NCBI GenBank assembly: GCA_032433595.1
Contig: JASWJB010000094.1
Span: 62,001 to 126,000, forward strand
DNA: 64,000 nt
Source of the DNA: Conoideocrella luteorostrata
Lineage: Eukaryota; Ascomycota; Sordariomycetes; Hypocreales; Clavicipitaceae
Direction: 5' to 3'
Shown here: positions 11,783-22,970 of the stretch, piece after piece
Numbering within the stretch: position 1 is the stretch's first letter
How the letters are laid out: every line of letters starts with the position of its first letter
Translations under genes and position numbers: made by a program
Notes under the pieces: generated by a model
The model's input: the letters and a program-made list of their open reading frames with translations, nothing else
What the model was told of the DNA's origin: nothing
The model's database searches: none

Positions 11783-13216
11783 TCAACAGCCAACATCGGG
11801 TGTAATTTGTAAAGTAACCTCCCACCGTATGTTCCCACCTACGCCGTAGCCCTCCCCAAGTCTATTTTGAATCAGTAATGACACACGGTTGCGTAATTTG
11901 CTGGATGCGACTTCGTCATAGCCCCTTGGTACCCTCACTTTCAAGTTAGCCATGCAAAGGCCGTAATGGACTTGCCAGAATTGAGACTCCTCGATCCGGG
12001 TTATGGCCGTGTCCGATTCGATCTCTCTTAGGACAGACGTGACTCCGGAATTTCCATTGGTCCCGCCATAGGACATGAGTAGCATCAAACCTTGAGCAAT
12101 CACCACACGAATACCAGCACCAAACATTGCTACCGCAATAGCAGCGCATATAAGTCTATCGAGCCACGTATATAGTGAGATCGAAAGTAATGGTAACAAT
12201 GCAACAACCACAGAGAACAGTAGAGTCAGAAAGTGGAATGGGTTAGACAGAACGCTTGGCAGGGCGGCTAAATATGAAACTCTCATGACTTTGGCGATGC
12301 GAGAGTGGTTTTTCAAGCCATATGCAGAAATAAGGGTGCTAAAGATAGCTGCTGCAGCCACCAGGTCGATGGACTCAGCCGATACGCGCTCATGGGTATG
12401 ATCATGATGTGCCTCATGATTCCCTAGGGTTTCGAGGAAGTGTTTCAGATTGTGTGAAACAAGGTCAAATCCTCCGAAGAGTAGGAATATTGACATAGCA
12501 AATCCAGCAAGAACTTCAGCTCTTTCAAGTCCAAACGGATGCCGTATACTGCTGCGTCGCCAAACCTCAAAATTCCCCAGCACCTCTACAACAACACATA
12601 CGGCGGCACTGCCAGCATCAAAGAACACCAAGTGAGACAACGCCATTGCAGAGAGTGACCCTTCAGATTTGAAGAATATGAACACTGCCACTGCCAAATG
12701 ACATAAGCTCCAGTAGAAACGGGTCCGTTGATCTTTTTCCATGCTCTTCCAGGCTTCTGAAATGGTCGGTATCGGGAGAGAGGCTGGTAGAACTGGAGGA
12801 GGCCTCGGAGGGGGTTCTTGAAATATTTGATGCTGAGTTGAGATACTACTATGCTTGTACCTGTGGCCACGGCGTTGACCAATATTCTGTGACATGTCAG
12901 TTTGGCATGAACATCTCCATCTCTAAATATATTGGGATGAAAACTTGACACTAACAGACTTGACTGGTGATGTAGATATCACCTGAGTTTGGAAATTGAA
13001 TGGATTATGAGGATGGTTCGAGGTCGAGCTGTCTACGGATTCGTTTTCTGACGCCATGGTGTATGAAGGTGAGAGGAGGCTATATTCGAGATGTCGTGAA
13101 GATTGTTTACTGTCGTTTCTGGCATCAGAGTCCGTATGGTCGATTACTAGGGTTGGTGGTGTGTCCATGCGGGAGCAGGATTCGTGGCTAGTTTGGTCGT
13201 CCTTGAGCAGCTCCAT
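11783..13216 (-). CDS. Cation diffusion facilitator, ZRG17-type zinc transporter subunit
   Basis: Zrg17 forms a heterodimer with Msc2/Cis4 that moves zinc into the ER or Golgi lumen. Two exons, 13216-12956 and 12886-11783, give 454 residues; the 69-bp intron joins SPVKS to NIGQRRGHRYKHSS. The start at 13216 (MELLKDDQ) is the first in-frame ATG I see; 13168 (MDTPP) is an alternative. A disordered N-terminus with proline-rich EPPPRPPPVLPASLP precedes about six membrane segments and a histidine-rich loop (HEAHHDHTHE). The second segment has H-x4-D rather than the usual HxxxD, and the fifth (LLTLLFSVVVALLPLL) has no HxxxD. This fits the zinc-site-poor Zrg17/ZnT6 half rather than the catalytic Msc2 half. 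A C-terminal soluble domain follows. Confidence 0.82.
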
Positions 13217-14139
13217 AGGCCTGGCTGTGATTATATCGCCTGGGTATATGTAGAATAGACGCTGTCCTTTCGTATTAGGCAGTCTTCGCCATTCTTCGAG
13301 TAGGCGATATGCAGTGCGCGCTGAGCCCCGGTGCAGCGTCAATTATATGAGCAGGCAATCTGGGCGTAGTTAGGGATATGCCGCATGCGAGTTGCTCCGT
13401 ATTTCGAAACTAGACGTCGAAATATCAATAAGTTAAGTGTGTACCGGATTTCAATAGTATGGTGTCTGCGCGACAAACACGGTGCGGTTCTGGGACCCGA
13501 AGTCTAACAGGTCAGGGGCGGCGGAATCTTTCGGCGCTCAAATGGTTTCGGGTAATGTTAGTCCTTCAGACTTGCCAATTTGGTCATACTCTACGCCACC
13601 CAGGCCTGTCACCACATTGAACCGTGTTTTGATCTGAATTTTTATCAAATTCACGGGATCCAACGAATTCCAGGTAGCAAGGCCGTGTCCTACTTTGTCT
13701 GACCTCTCGTGTGTCAAATTTCGACTGCCTAGGCGGCCTTCTCTGTGGACCGAGGTCAGTTCTCCTTTTCAAAGGACTCAGTGATTAGACCGCGTACTCT
13801 CCATCATTCGTCCTTTTCCAGGAACCTTCACCCCTGGCAAATTTTAAGGCATAAGTTGGACTGCTAAGAAGTGCGAATTATGCACGGGGCTATCTACTAG
13901 AATGCAGTGTATGCACAGGCATAGTACAAAGTGTATCGAGTGCCCGATACAAACTTTACTGTATGAACTTAGGGTAGGTGCTGCTCCTAGCGGTCCGTAT
14001 CGGGAATGACAGGCAACGTCATTTCGCGTCTTTCAAACTGCCAGCCAACTATATCACAGGCACATACGCCTTTCTGATCAGATACTGAATACAACACCAT
14101 AAGAGCGGTAGTGGCCAGGCAAACTGCCGGCTGCAAGCA
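13217..14139. promoter_or_regulatory. Divergent intergenic region upstream of the ZRG17-type gene and the membrane-protein gene
   Basis: About 0.9 kb between two divergent starts. The open frame upstream of 13216 continues a little but only from a TTG codon, so it was not taken as coding. I see no RNA gene, repeat or clear promoter box. Confidence 0.45.
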
Positions 14140-15156
14140 ATGGACAGTAAAGTCAACGAAGCTGTGCAAAAAGATGATACAGTATTGATCTCACCACCAC
14201 ATCTGGCACCTTACAGCTCTGGGCTACTTTCTCGTTTTCCGTTCATGCGGCCGTCTGCGGGCAACATACCGCGGCGAGGTATCGACGAAGATGACGATAC
14301 ATTTACAGCAGCCGCTGAATCACCACCACCCGTCGCTATTGCACAATTGCACAATACTCGACGTCGAAGAGGCTCCCTTAGAAAGGCAGCACTCCTCGGA
14401 CGCGGCGCGCAGCGGGAGCGAAAAGACAGCAAGTCGCTGAAAATTGACATTTCGCATTCTACGACATTCAGCTTAGACTCGACTACACCGTCGGCTACCA
14501 ATACACCGGAACGTGATGCCTTAGGTCTTAAGGTGTCTGACCTTGCACCTCGCATGTCCTCCATAGGCCGTGAGACGGCTATGAACTCTATACTTCCCAA
14601 CCAGTCTTCCACGGATATCTTAACCAACGAGACACAGGCAGAGCGAGGTAGCGCACAGCGAGACTCTTATAACTCGACCACAGACGAGGATGACGTTCTG
14701 CAAATGCCACATGGCTCGAGAGCCGCATCACCTTGCGCATCGGTATCTTCCGGCTCTGAGTCGTACTTTGCGAACCGAACGGTTACGGCTCGTCGCAGGT
14801 CGTTCCAACAGGCAAAATCTCCTCTGTCATATAGTGGAATAACAACAACAGCACTTCCGCCGCCTGACTCCGATTGGGACTATTCAGAAACCGAGTGGTG
14901 GGGCTGGGTCGTTCTTTCTGTTACTTGGTTTGTCTTTGTCATTGGCATGGGATCCTGTCTCAATGTCTGGATTTGGGCGTGGGATGTAGGCAAGACGCCA
15001 TATGCACCCCCGGAACTCGAAGATGACCCAACTTTACCCATTGTTGGATACTATCCAGCACTTATAATACTGACGGGCGTAATGGCCTGGGTCTGGGTGG
15101 TTGTTGCTTGGGTAGGGATGAAGTACTTTCGACATGCCAAAATCAGCGGCGATTGA
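14140..15156 (+). CDS. Uncharacterised fungal membrane protein with disordered N-terminus
   Basis: A single-exon gene of 338 residues. I do not recognise a named family. The first 240 residues are low-complexity and rich in S, T, R and P, with many possible phosphorylation sites, an RRRRGSLRKAA patch and several RRxS motifs. The last 100 residues look well folded. Two hydrophobic segments (WWGWVVLSVTWFVFVIGMG and ALIILTGVMAWVWVVVAWVG) are separated by a short loop rich in P, E and D, and a basic end follows. The tryptophan-rich WDYSETEWWGW just before the first segment looks like a conserved signature. A two-pass protein with a long regulated tail on one side is the most that can be said. No intron is needed, and the frame is open from an ATG. 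Confidence 0.75.
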   Translation: MDSKVNEAVQKDDTVLISPPHLAPYSSGLLSRFPFMRPSAGNIPRRGIDEDDDTFTAAAESPPPVAIAQLHNTRRRRGSLRKAALLGRGAQRERKDSKSLKIDISHSTTFSLDSTTPSATNTPERDALGLKVSDLAPRMSSIGRETAMNSILPNQSSTDILTNETQAERGSAQRDSYNSTTDEDDVLQMPHGSRAASPCASVSSGSESYFANRTVTARRRSFQQAKSPLSYSGITTTALPPPDSDWDYSETEWWGWVVLSVTWFVFVIGMGSCLNVWIWAWDVGKTPYAPPELEDDPTLPIVGYYPALIILTGVMAWVWVVVAWVGMKYFRHAKISGD

Positions 15157-16966
15157 GTCTGCAGGTGGCACTTCAATGTATATACTGCCTTTTCTGTTTA
15201 AGTTATACTTACCATCTAGTCACACATTGATTGTGGATACCGTGCTTTATGGATGTGGTTTTAGAGTTCAGTTTTCCTCCGAAGTCTATCTGCCAAATAC
15301 GGTACCTCTGCAACCTTAAAAGCATCAGGCCAATAGAGACGTGTAGTAAATTCACTATTGCTCAAGAAGGTGAAGTGCTGGAGGCAGTCGGCGAACAACA
15401 TATCTAGGGACTTGGTAAATAATTTATATGCCTGCTGGTACTACATCACGTTCCTGGCGGCGGGCACATGGTAAGTTTCATGCGTGGCGAATGTTGATCT
15501 GATCCAAGTAGAGATGAACAATAGAGACAGACAAAGAGGACGTGTCTGGTGGCCTTTGTCAGCACTGATATTAAATGGCAGTGTAAAATGTCTCACATGC
15601 TCTGATGATGCATATGCTACGCTACCTACTGTATTAACTTACGGTTTACTTTACTACCTAGGTACACAATATAATACGGTGTGTAAGCACAAAGTGAGTT
15701 CCGCTTAAATATGCAGCAGTATATGTAACGGCCAGTAGTCTTACATACTTAAGTTTTCTCTGGCTTATCGCTCCCTAATGTCATATCTGGTTGGGTGGTT
15801 GAGTGAGCGGCTAAGTGAGCGAGTGGTGGCTAGCAACTTACATATCCTAGTACCCCGTACGGAGTCCAGAAAAACGATATATTAAGTAACATAATAGCCG
15901 AGCATATGCTGGAAATATATCTGGAAGTTAGAGCCAGACCAGATCCTCCACCTGGAATCGGCGATGGCGGAGTCTGGGAATTGTCACAAATCCAATTCCG
16001 AGGAAGTGTAAATCAAACCCGCGTTTGGTTCTCAACCGCTTAGTAATATTAGTTGACAGTTACCGCGATCTAGTGCGGTCATGTTGCCCCAGACCGCCGG
16101 GCAAACACTTGAGGGTGGCTTGCTGCTTGAGCCGTGTGGTGCCTCACGCAACAGTGGCATTGGCTCCGCTAGTCCCTGTGTCCGCCCTGCACCTCTACCA
16201 GAAACCCGACGTTTTCCCCCTTCCCTACCAACCTACTTACCCCTTCAGACCCCGTCTCCCCCATCACGGTCTCAGTGCCATCTTTCACCTCTCGGCAGCT
16301 CGAAAAAAAAAAGTCAAATTCCTCTAGCTACCTCGCCTTCGAGATCGATCATCACGCGGCTGCTATCGCAACAATCAACCCCCTGCGGAGAACCCTCATT
16401 CCGACAAGTACCCGTGCGGCACTGCTCTTTTCTCACCCGCTGGCGTTGCACGCTCCCTTCTTCGCTCTCTTCCAGCCTGGGCCCAGATCTGCCCAGCCTT
16501 GCCTGAAACATTGCCAGCCTACGTCCGTCCATCACTACCCTCGACTACCACATCCACATATTTTTGCTCTTCAACATCCTCTGCTCATCAGTTTCAATCA
16601 ACAGCTTTCTTATTGTTCGGGTACGCTGAGGCAGTTGCATTGTACTGTTGTGCCTTTACCCACCCAAAGTGTGCTTGGCCGCAAGCCGCCACTCGGTCAG
16701 CCCGGTCACATTCCTAGGTAGGTATCGAGACTTCTGTCATCCATCCCTCTTCACTCAATAGAATTTGCTTCCGAAGTTGCGTCCATCAACAACTTGACAA
16801 CTGACATGCTAAGCGGGCAGCCTGGCTCCAATATCCGTCTCGTTGAGCCCCTCTGCTTGAGGGGCATCTCAATCAACTTCGCCATCTCCCTTCGGCGCTG
16901 GTTTTGTGTCATTCTGCCGCCCAGAGTGTGTCGATTTGCCCCCCTGGACATATTCATCTAGCCAAG
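15157..16966. promoter_or_regulatory. Intergenic region and long pyrimidine-rich leader of the samB-like gene
   Basis: About 1.8 kb. The part from roughly 16100 to 16960 is rich in C and T, with many short CT runs and an A10 tract near 16304-16313. It resembles a long transcribed leader rather than coding sequence. Several overlapping frames are open in it (16025-16327, 16081-16506, 16275-16721), but their composition is that of a CT-rich leader, so they may be upstream ORFs at most. CTAGGTAGGT near 16713-16722 and CAATAG near 16757 could bound a small leader intron; this is only a possibility. Confidence 0.45.
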
Positions 16967-18886
16967 ATGAGAGAAGTCAATTTTAGCATCCCAAATGTCA
17001 ACAAGGCGTCGGTCGGCATCACTACCGCCCTATATGACCGACGAGCTCTTGATTGCACATCCACGTTACCTCTTATCAACTCTCTTAATCATCTCGCCTA
17101 CTTAACCACCTCATCGGCTCGCATCCGCGACATATTGACAGTTGATGGAGGCATCGAGCGTCTGGTCTGCATATTGAAGCAAGGTCGCAGCAAGGACATG
17201 ATGGGCATGTGGAAATGGAATCTTGCTTTCCAATGCGTCGTCAATATTGGTGTTCGAGGCACTGAAAACGTGCGAACACGTGTTGTTGAAGCAGATATGG
17301 TCCCGGTCATTGCGACTATACTCGACAATTATATCAAGATTATTGAAAAATGCCGCGAAAAGGCTGAAGAAGCCAATCAGAAACAAATTCACGAACATCA
17401 TCACCGTCGCAATCGAGGCTACGACCACCGCAGCTCGTCCAAAACGTCAACTTTCACCAATCGGCCTGCGCGCTTGGAGGTAGATCAACGATCTGTGCGA
17501 CGTCATGGCCCTCCACCTTCTATAGACGTATCTGCGAGCTACGCCGGGCCATCCACAGCTGCTACTCAATCTACCACCGAATCCATCACTCTGTCTTCTC
17601 GAGCTGCTACAACGACCCCAGAGCGACTAACCACGACGCCAAGCCGCCACCGATACAGCTTTCGAGGGAACGATAGCCGTCATGCTCATACTCTATCAGG
17701 TGGCTCATCTATGCAGCCTCTCGTTGCAACAACGTCAACAGTGGATGCTATTGACAGCTTTGTGCGACCTGTACGGGACACAGACCGCTTAGCATCCATG
17801 GCCCTATTTAGCCAGGGCGAAAATGCGTCTCAGCCAACTTCTCCAACTACACCACTTCCTCTTCCTCAACTCCGTGCGCCAACCGTAGGCCCTGCTCCCA
17901 TTGCGAATACTATCGTCGCCGCAGCCGCCGCAGCGGCGGCCGCAACAGCAGCGCTCGATGCTTCCGATAGAACCCGTAGGAGGCCGTCCATTAGACACCA
18001 AAATTCCACTATTGAGACAGACGATATGAACGCCGACAGCATGCCATCTGATGAATCTCCTGATGCTGACATGACTGGAGCCGCCGAAATGCAGTCCACA
18101 GTCGGTATTCAGGACATATCTATGGAAGATGGCGAGAGCATACTTGCTGGATCTTCACTTGAGCTTGCAACACCAACCGTGTCTGAGACGCACCAAGATC
18201 CTAGTGCTTTCAACATCACACATCGTACTGCCATGGATGGTAGCATAGGAAACACAACCGACCCGACACCAGTGCCGCCAATAGGGTTGTCTCCAAATCG
18301 GCCAGCGATGGTGACACCACCACAGCAGCAGGCGCCGAACTCGACCGTACCACGATACCTCCTTGATCGACATTTCGTACCCACACCACAAATGCTCGCC
18401 GTAATGCCACGGGAGGAAGATGTGCTGATGTCGCTACAGCTTTTGGCTTATGTTTCAAAATATTGTGGTTTGCGATCTTACTTTCAGCAAAGTCATTTGG
18501 TACCGAAGTTGTCGTTGGGCATGAATTTAGCGGCTCTTGACGGGGATGAGGAGGCAATTGATTTAGACGATGCCAATGCATCTGATGAGGAATACCTCCT
18601 ACCGAATGACTTCAATCTTTTTCCTCTCGTTGAAAAGTTTACCGTTCGGTATCACAGCACGGATATGCAATATTGGGCTGGAGTCGTTATGCGAAACCTT
18701 TGCCGCAAAGACGATACACGTGGTGGTATTCGGCAATGCGCCTATTATCAGTGTGGAAAGTGGGAAGAGTACACAAGACAATTTGCTAAGTGTCGTCGAT
18801 GCCGTCGTACCAAATACTGCAGTAAGGAATGCCAGAAAAGCGCGTGGGCCTTCCACCGCCATTGGTGTGTTGCTGCTTCGCAGTAG
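16967..18886 (+). CDS. samB: MYND-type zinc-finger protein, samB/MUB1-like
   Basis: A 639-residue single-exon gene. In Aspergillus nidulans SamB affects conidiophore morphology; the yeast homologue Mub1 works with the E3 ligase Ubr2 in turnover of Rpn4. The first 150 residues (MREVNFSIPNVNKASVGITT onward) form the conserved armadillo-like N-terminal domain. The middle is disordered, rich in S and T, and has a run of ten alanines. The C-terminus carries the MYND finger (about residues 591-635): C-x4-C ... C-x2-C ... C-x3-C ... H-x3-C in CAYYQCGKWEEY to HRHWC. The start at 16967 was chosen because the conserved MREVNF begins there, although the frame is open upstream to 16904. Family identity is firm; the role here is inferred from homologues. 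Confidence 0.92.
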   Translation: MREVNFSIPNVNKASVGITTALYDRRALDCTSTLPLINSLNHLAYLTTSSARIRDILTVDGGIERLVCILKQGRSKDMMGMWKWNLAFQCVVNIGVRGTENVRTRVVEADMVPVIATILDNYIKIIEKCREKAEEANQKQIHEHHHRRNRGYDHRSSSKTSTFTNRPARLEVDQRSVRRHGPPPSIDVSASYAGPSTAATQSTTESITLSSRAATTTPERLTTTPSRHRYSFRGNDSRHAHTLSGGSSMQPLVATTSTVDAIDSFVRPVRDTDRLASMALFSQGENASQPTSPTTPLPLPQLRAPTVGPAPIANTIVAAAAAAAAATAALDASDRTRRRPSIRHQNSTIETDDMNADSMPSDESPDADMTGAAEMQSTVGIQDISMEDGESILAGSSLELATPTVSETHQDPSAFNITHRTAMDGSIGNTTDPTPVPPIGLSPNRPAMVTPPQQQAPNSTVPRYLLDRHFVPTPQMLAVMPREEDVLMSLQLLAYVSKYCGLRSYFQQSHLVPKLSLGMNLAALDGDEEAIDLDDANASDEEYLLPNDFNLFPLVEKFTVRYHSTDMQYWAGVVMRNLCRKDDTRGGIRQCAYYQCGKWEEYTRQFAKCRRCRRTKYCSKECQKSAWAFHRHWCVAASQ

Positions 18887-19994
18887 TGGATGGTAATACT
18901 CACAGCGTACATATGACAGTGGCACAGCGGTTTTTTGGTTTCTTTTCAATAGTCTGCGGAAGGTTGCAACTGCATAGCACAGCAAGCGTTGGTCAGTGCA
19001 AGGCATTTCATCTCGATACCACGGGTTTTAACGGCGTCCTGGGCGAAACAAAACAATGACATTTAAGCATCATTGCATACTGTCATCTCTCTTTTTACTT
19101 TGCGGCACCTCACCCTCACCACAATCGATTGTATATTGCAGTGTCACAGCTGCGACTCACCTCTTGAATGATGAGCTGGCTCCTGCTAGCAAGACGACAC
19201 ACATAACCACTAAACATCACACGTATTCCGTAATAACAACGCTACCAATCGCCATACAGTGACTCGATTTGACAGGGAAAGGCATTCTCTTTGCCTAGGC
19301 GATGCATAAGAAAGTACTCGTCAATAGATTGCCGTCCTGAAGCAATCGCAAGCTTCATTAGCCAAAGATACGAGGGCTCTGGTGCCCATTGTATTAGGTT
19401 GAATTCTCCCCCCGTTCCTCACCTCTACAGAAAGCCAAGTCGCAGGAAGACTGATAACATGAACGATGGAAGATGCAAGGAGATGTCACGGCTGAGAAAT
19501 CGATGAGAAGCGTGGAGGCTGGTCTCAAGTAGTATTACATAATAGCTGGAGTGGGACAGGGCTATTCAGAATCTCTTATATCTTCCTTTGAGTCATAGAT
19601 GAATGCGCAATGATATTATGATGAATAGTGTGCTCAATTCATGCAAGCATCGGACGACAACAGATCTCCCTTCGATCACAAACCAACAACCGCTTAAACC
19701 AACACGCATAGGTCCCGAGGTTAAGATACGGTTTGAAGAAGTCTGCATTCTCTTTTCGAGTAGAAGGAAGGTATCGGGTTCTGGTGTTAGGTACGAATGC
19801 TTTGAGAACTACATTGCCAATCTCTTTGTGGGTTTTGGAATCAAGTTACATGTTCACTAAACTCCTTTGACTACTCGTACGAAATGTAGCATCTCGAGTT
19901 TTTCCCGATCTTGCCATGCAAAATTGATAGTAAAAATTGACAAACAAGAAGGTAAAATATTTACAACCAATTCGTAATGAAACAACCTAACCAA
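18887..19994. other. Convergent 3' intergenic region (samB-like / EBP2)
   Basis: About 1.1 kb between convergent stop codons. Small open frames (for example 19603-19860) have no recognisable features. I see no tRNA, repeat or transposon trace. Confidence 0.45.
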
Positions 19995-21338
19995 CTATCT
20001 CGATGCCATGGCCTTGCGTCTGCTTTTACCTGGTCGTGATATTTTTGATCTTCCTTTGGCGCCAGCTTTCATCTGCTTGGTATTGAACCCTGACAGATCT
20101 CCTGAGCTAATGGCGTCTCCTGACTTGGCATGCCGCTTCTTGCCTCCAAACCCATATTTCTCATTCTTCTTTTGACGTTTGGCACTTGAACTAGTGGAGG
20201 AGCTGCTTTTGACAGGGCCAGAACGCTGCGAATGCCAGGCTAGTTCGTTGTCAACGCTAACATCAAAAAGATCTGCCTCGTTGGTAGTCATTTCCCCTCC
20301 AGACTCTTGACGCTCTAGATAATACACCCATTAGTTTCACCTAAAGTCATATTGTTTTATGATGGAGATATGCAAGGGGCAAAGCTTACTTCGTTTCAAG
20401 GTCTTGATCTTTTCTAGGGTTTCACGCTTAGCCTTCTGTCGCTCCTGAAGCTTGGCTGCCTGGACTTGCTTGCCGAACTTCTTCAAGTCGCGTAATTTGC
20501 GTGCTTCTGCAGCGGCTTTCTTAGCTGAAGCTTCTTCAATCAACTTGGTCTTGACCTTCTCCATATGCGCATCTTCCTTGATCATCTCGGCAAAATAGTC
20601 CTTAGGGCGAGAAAATGGTACTCCTTCTGCTAAGAGTCTCTTGCGTCCTTCTTGAGCAGCCTCGAGACATTGAGCGTAGAAGGCGAGCTCTCGCTGCAGA
20701 TCGTCAGAGACGTCTGGAATGGATTCGGCAGTCTTAACCGATGAGGAGATAGACATATGAGATGCAAAAATTGCAGACTGATTTGAAGGAATAGCTATGC
20801 GTTCGAGAGCTGCTTGTAGGGCAGAAGTGTTGTTGATTGTAAGTCGCGTATGGGGTATGAGATCTTCTCTGTCCTCATCGTTGAGATCTTCAAGATCAGA
20901 GATGGGAATATCTTCTTCGTCTTCGTCCCCGTCTTTGTTCTTCTCATTCTCACCCCAACCATTCTGTTTCGAAATTTTTGATTCATCCTTCCCAGATTTC
21001 AATGCAGTTTTCTTAATTTTTTCTTCCATCTCAATTTCCGAACCGGACGAATCAGACTCATCGACGACGCCAAGATTTAACTGCAAATTATGTTAGGGCA
21101 TCTGCATAGCGCAGCAATAGGCACTTCTGTGATGGAAACTAACGTTATTGATTTCGTTGTCTTCGTAATCTTCCTCCTCTTGTTCACAATCATCACTCAT
21201 TTCGTCTTCGTTTGCATCTGTGGCGTTTGAACTCTTGCGCTTGAGAGCTTCTTTGTGTTTTTTCCGCTCCTTTAATTTCTTGAAATCCACGCCTTTCTCG
21301 GCAGCTAATGCCATGCGCAGACGGCTTTTGGTGACCAT
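19995..21338 (-). CDS. EBP2: rRNA-processing protein EBP2
   Basis: Nucleolar protein needed for 27S pre-rRNA processing and 60S subunit assembly. Three exons, 21338-21144, 21080-20390 and 20314-19995, give 401 residues. The N-terminus is highly charged (EKGVDFKKLKERKKHKEALKRK), followed by acidic tracts. The conserved EBP2 core spans DLQRELAFYAQCLEAAQEGRK, the proline motif GVPFSRPKDYFAEMIKEDAHM, and a coiled-coil basic stretch. The C-terminus is very basic, with KYGFGGKKRHAKSGDAIS typical of the family. Both introns (63 and 75 bp) restore family-like joins (NNLNLGVVDES and LKRKRQESGG). EBP2 is divergent from the PPAT gene across 330 bp. Identity is firm. Confidence 0.95.
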
Positions 21339-21668
21339 TTTATCTTTATTAAAGTGGTGTGGTTGTCTGCGACTGAAAAATATCGACTATAGTGGATGGA
21401 TAGAGCGACAGACACTGTGCCCGCTACAGAAAATATTCGTCCTCCAGAAAACTTGCGAAATTCTGCCACAGTTTTGCGTGTTTACCGCCTTGCTGTGACC
21501 CACTCCCATTTTCGAGTGCTCCTAGCTTGAAGTCCGCCCCACCCTCTCTCTCCATTCCTAACAAAGCTTCAGCTTCTGAGAATATTAGAACTTATGTTCC
21601 ATGGCATATGTTCATCTTGTACTACTTGCTTTGATATACTCTATAGCTTAGAGTGACGAACTGCTGCC
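21339..21668. promoter_or_regulatory. Divergent promoter between EBP2 and PPAT
   Basis: These 330 bases separate two divergent ATGs. They should contain both promoters; nothing distinctive was recognised. Confidence 0.5.
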
Positions 21669-22970
21669 ATGCTCGTATCAGACTCGGGAAACCCGCCACC
21701 ATCATTACTTCTCCTACCTCCTCCTCCACAACCAGCCACGCCGGAAGCTGTTTGGGCGGCATACCGCGATACCCTCGAGTGCGTTATATCACGATTAAGC
21801 AATGAGCACAAGTCGAGCGTCGCAGGCGGCGTGGCACCTGTTCTTGTGGTAGCTGTAGCTTCACCAGTTCTGACAACAGCCGATACATTCAATAAACGAT
21901 CCGTATTTTGGGGAAGATCGCAGTCTTTGTTGGCCGAGATATACTCCACGGTAGCGGTTATCTGTGCGGAAAGATCTATCGCCAGCGACATAGAGGCTGA
22001 AGATCCCGGCGCCGTTGATGTCCGTGTCCTTCTCGTTCACTATGATCGATCCTCTAAGCTACCGTACGAGCCAAACTCGAGCGGTGTCTACGAGGCAAAT
22101 AACACTACCCTTGTTGATCTAGCCACCTTTGCATCTTCCGTTCATCCATGGAGGCAAATATTTCATTCTAGCAGCGAGCTAGGTTACGAAATTCTCACTG
22201 CTTATCTCAATGCTGCGGAGGGAAAGCAAAAGCTACTGCAGAATCAGCTAATTGCTGTAGAGGGGGGCATTAGCTTGTCAAAACTCTCACCAACTGGAGC
22301 GGTTGATACGACTACTGGAAAGACTTCAAATGATTTCAACAGTGGCTACGCCATAGTTTGTTTAGGTGGCACGTTTGATCACTTACATCTTGGTCACAAA
22401 CTGTTTCTACACGCAGCCACTCTTTTATTGAATGTTGACGAGAGCAGTGGTGCGGGAAAAGAACATCAATGCGAGCTGGTAGTTGGCATCTCTAGCGATG
22501 AGCTGCTGGCCAAGAAAAATTATGCTGAGGAGTTGCAATCATGGAATATTCGCGCCAGTTTCGTGGTCAACTTTCTTTCTACTCTGTTCAACCGGTCTAC
22601 AACCACTGCAACTACGACAATGAAAACCGTACAAGTTGAGACAAAGGAAATACATGTAACGTTTCGAGATGGTGCCATTCTGGTACGTTGTGTAGACTTT
22701 CATGATGTGTATGGCCCAACTGTGAAAGAAGAGGCTATCCAGGCCTTAGTCGTCTCGGGAGAAACGCGTAATGGCGGACAAGCCGTCAACGAGAAACGAC
22801 GCAGTCAAGGGTGGTCTATGCTGGACGTTTATGAAATCAACGTCTTAGATGCCAATACTAAGATTACCAATGGAGAGAGGGACGACATTGCGGTCAACAA
22901 CTTTGCAGGTAAGGTCAGTAGCACTGAGATTCGAAAGCAAAAGGCACAGAGACGTCAGATATCACCTTGA
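21669..22970 (+). CDS. Phosphopantetheine adenylyltransferase (CoA biosynthesis)
   Basis: Catalyses ATP plus 4'-phosphopantetheine to dephospho-CoA, the penultimate step of CoA synthesis. A single exon of 433 residues. The nucleotidyltransferase domain begins with CLGGTFDHLHLGHKLFL (GGTFDH from residue 233, HLGH at 240-243), the ATP-binding signature of the family. SSTEIRK near the C-terminus matches the ISSTxIR motif. The N-terminal 220 residues are a fungal extension with a proline-rich start. It lacks the dephospho-CoA kinase domain fused in animals, so it is the monofunctional fungal form (CAB4-like). An insert rich in T (NRSTTTATTTMKT) interrupts the core. Confidence 0.92.
   Translation: MLVSDSGNPPPSLLLLPPPPQPATPEAVWAAYRDTLECVISRLSNEHKSSVAGGVAPVLVVAVASPVLTTADTFNKRSVFWGRSQSLLAEIYSTVAVICAERSIASDIEAEDPGAVDVRVLLVHYDRSSKLPYEPNSSGVYEANNTTLVDLATFASSVHPWRQIFHSSSELGYEILTAYLNAAEGKQKLLQNQLIAVEGGISLSKLSPTGAVDTTTGKTSNDFNSGYAIVCLGGTFDHLHLGHKLFLHAATLLLNVDESSGAGKEHQCELVVGISSDELLAKKNYAEELQSWNIRASFVVNFLSTLFNRSTTTATTTMKTVQVETKEIHVTFRDGAILVRCVDFHDVYGPTVKEEAIQALVVSGETRNGGQAVNEKRRSQGWSMLDVYEINVLDANTKITNGERDDIAVNNFAGKVSSTEIRKQKAQRRQISP

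Noticed and set aside
16081..16506. Open frame of 141 codons in the samB-like leader
   Set aside because: Composition reflects CT-rich leader sequence; overlapping frames are equally open. Kept only as a possible upstream ORF.
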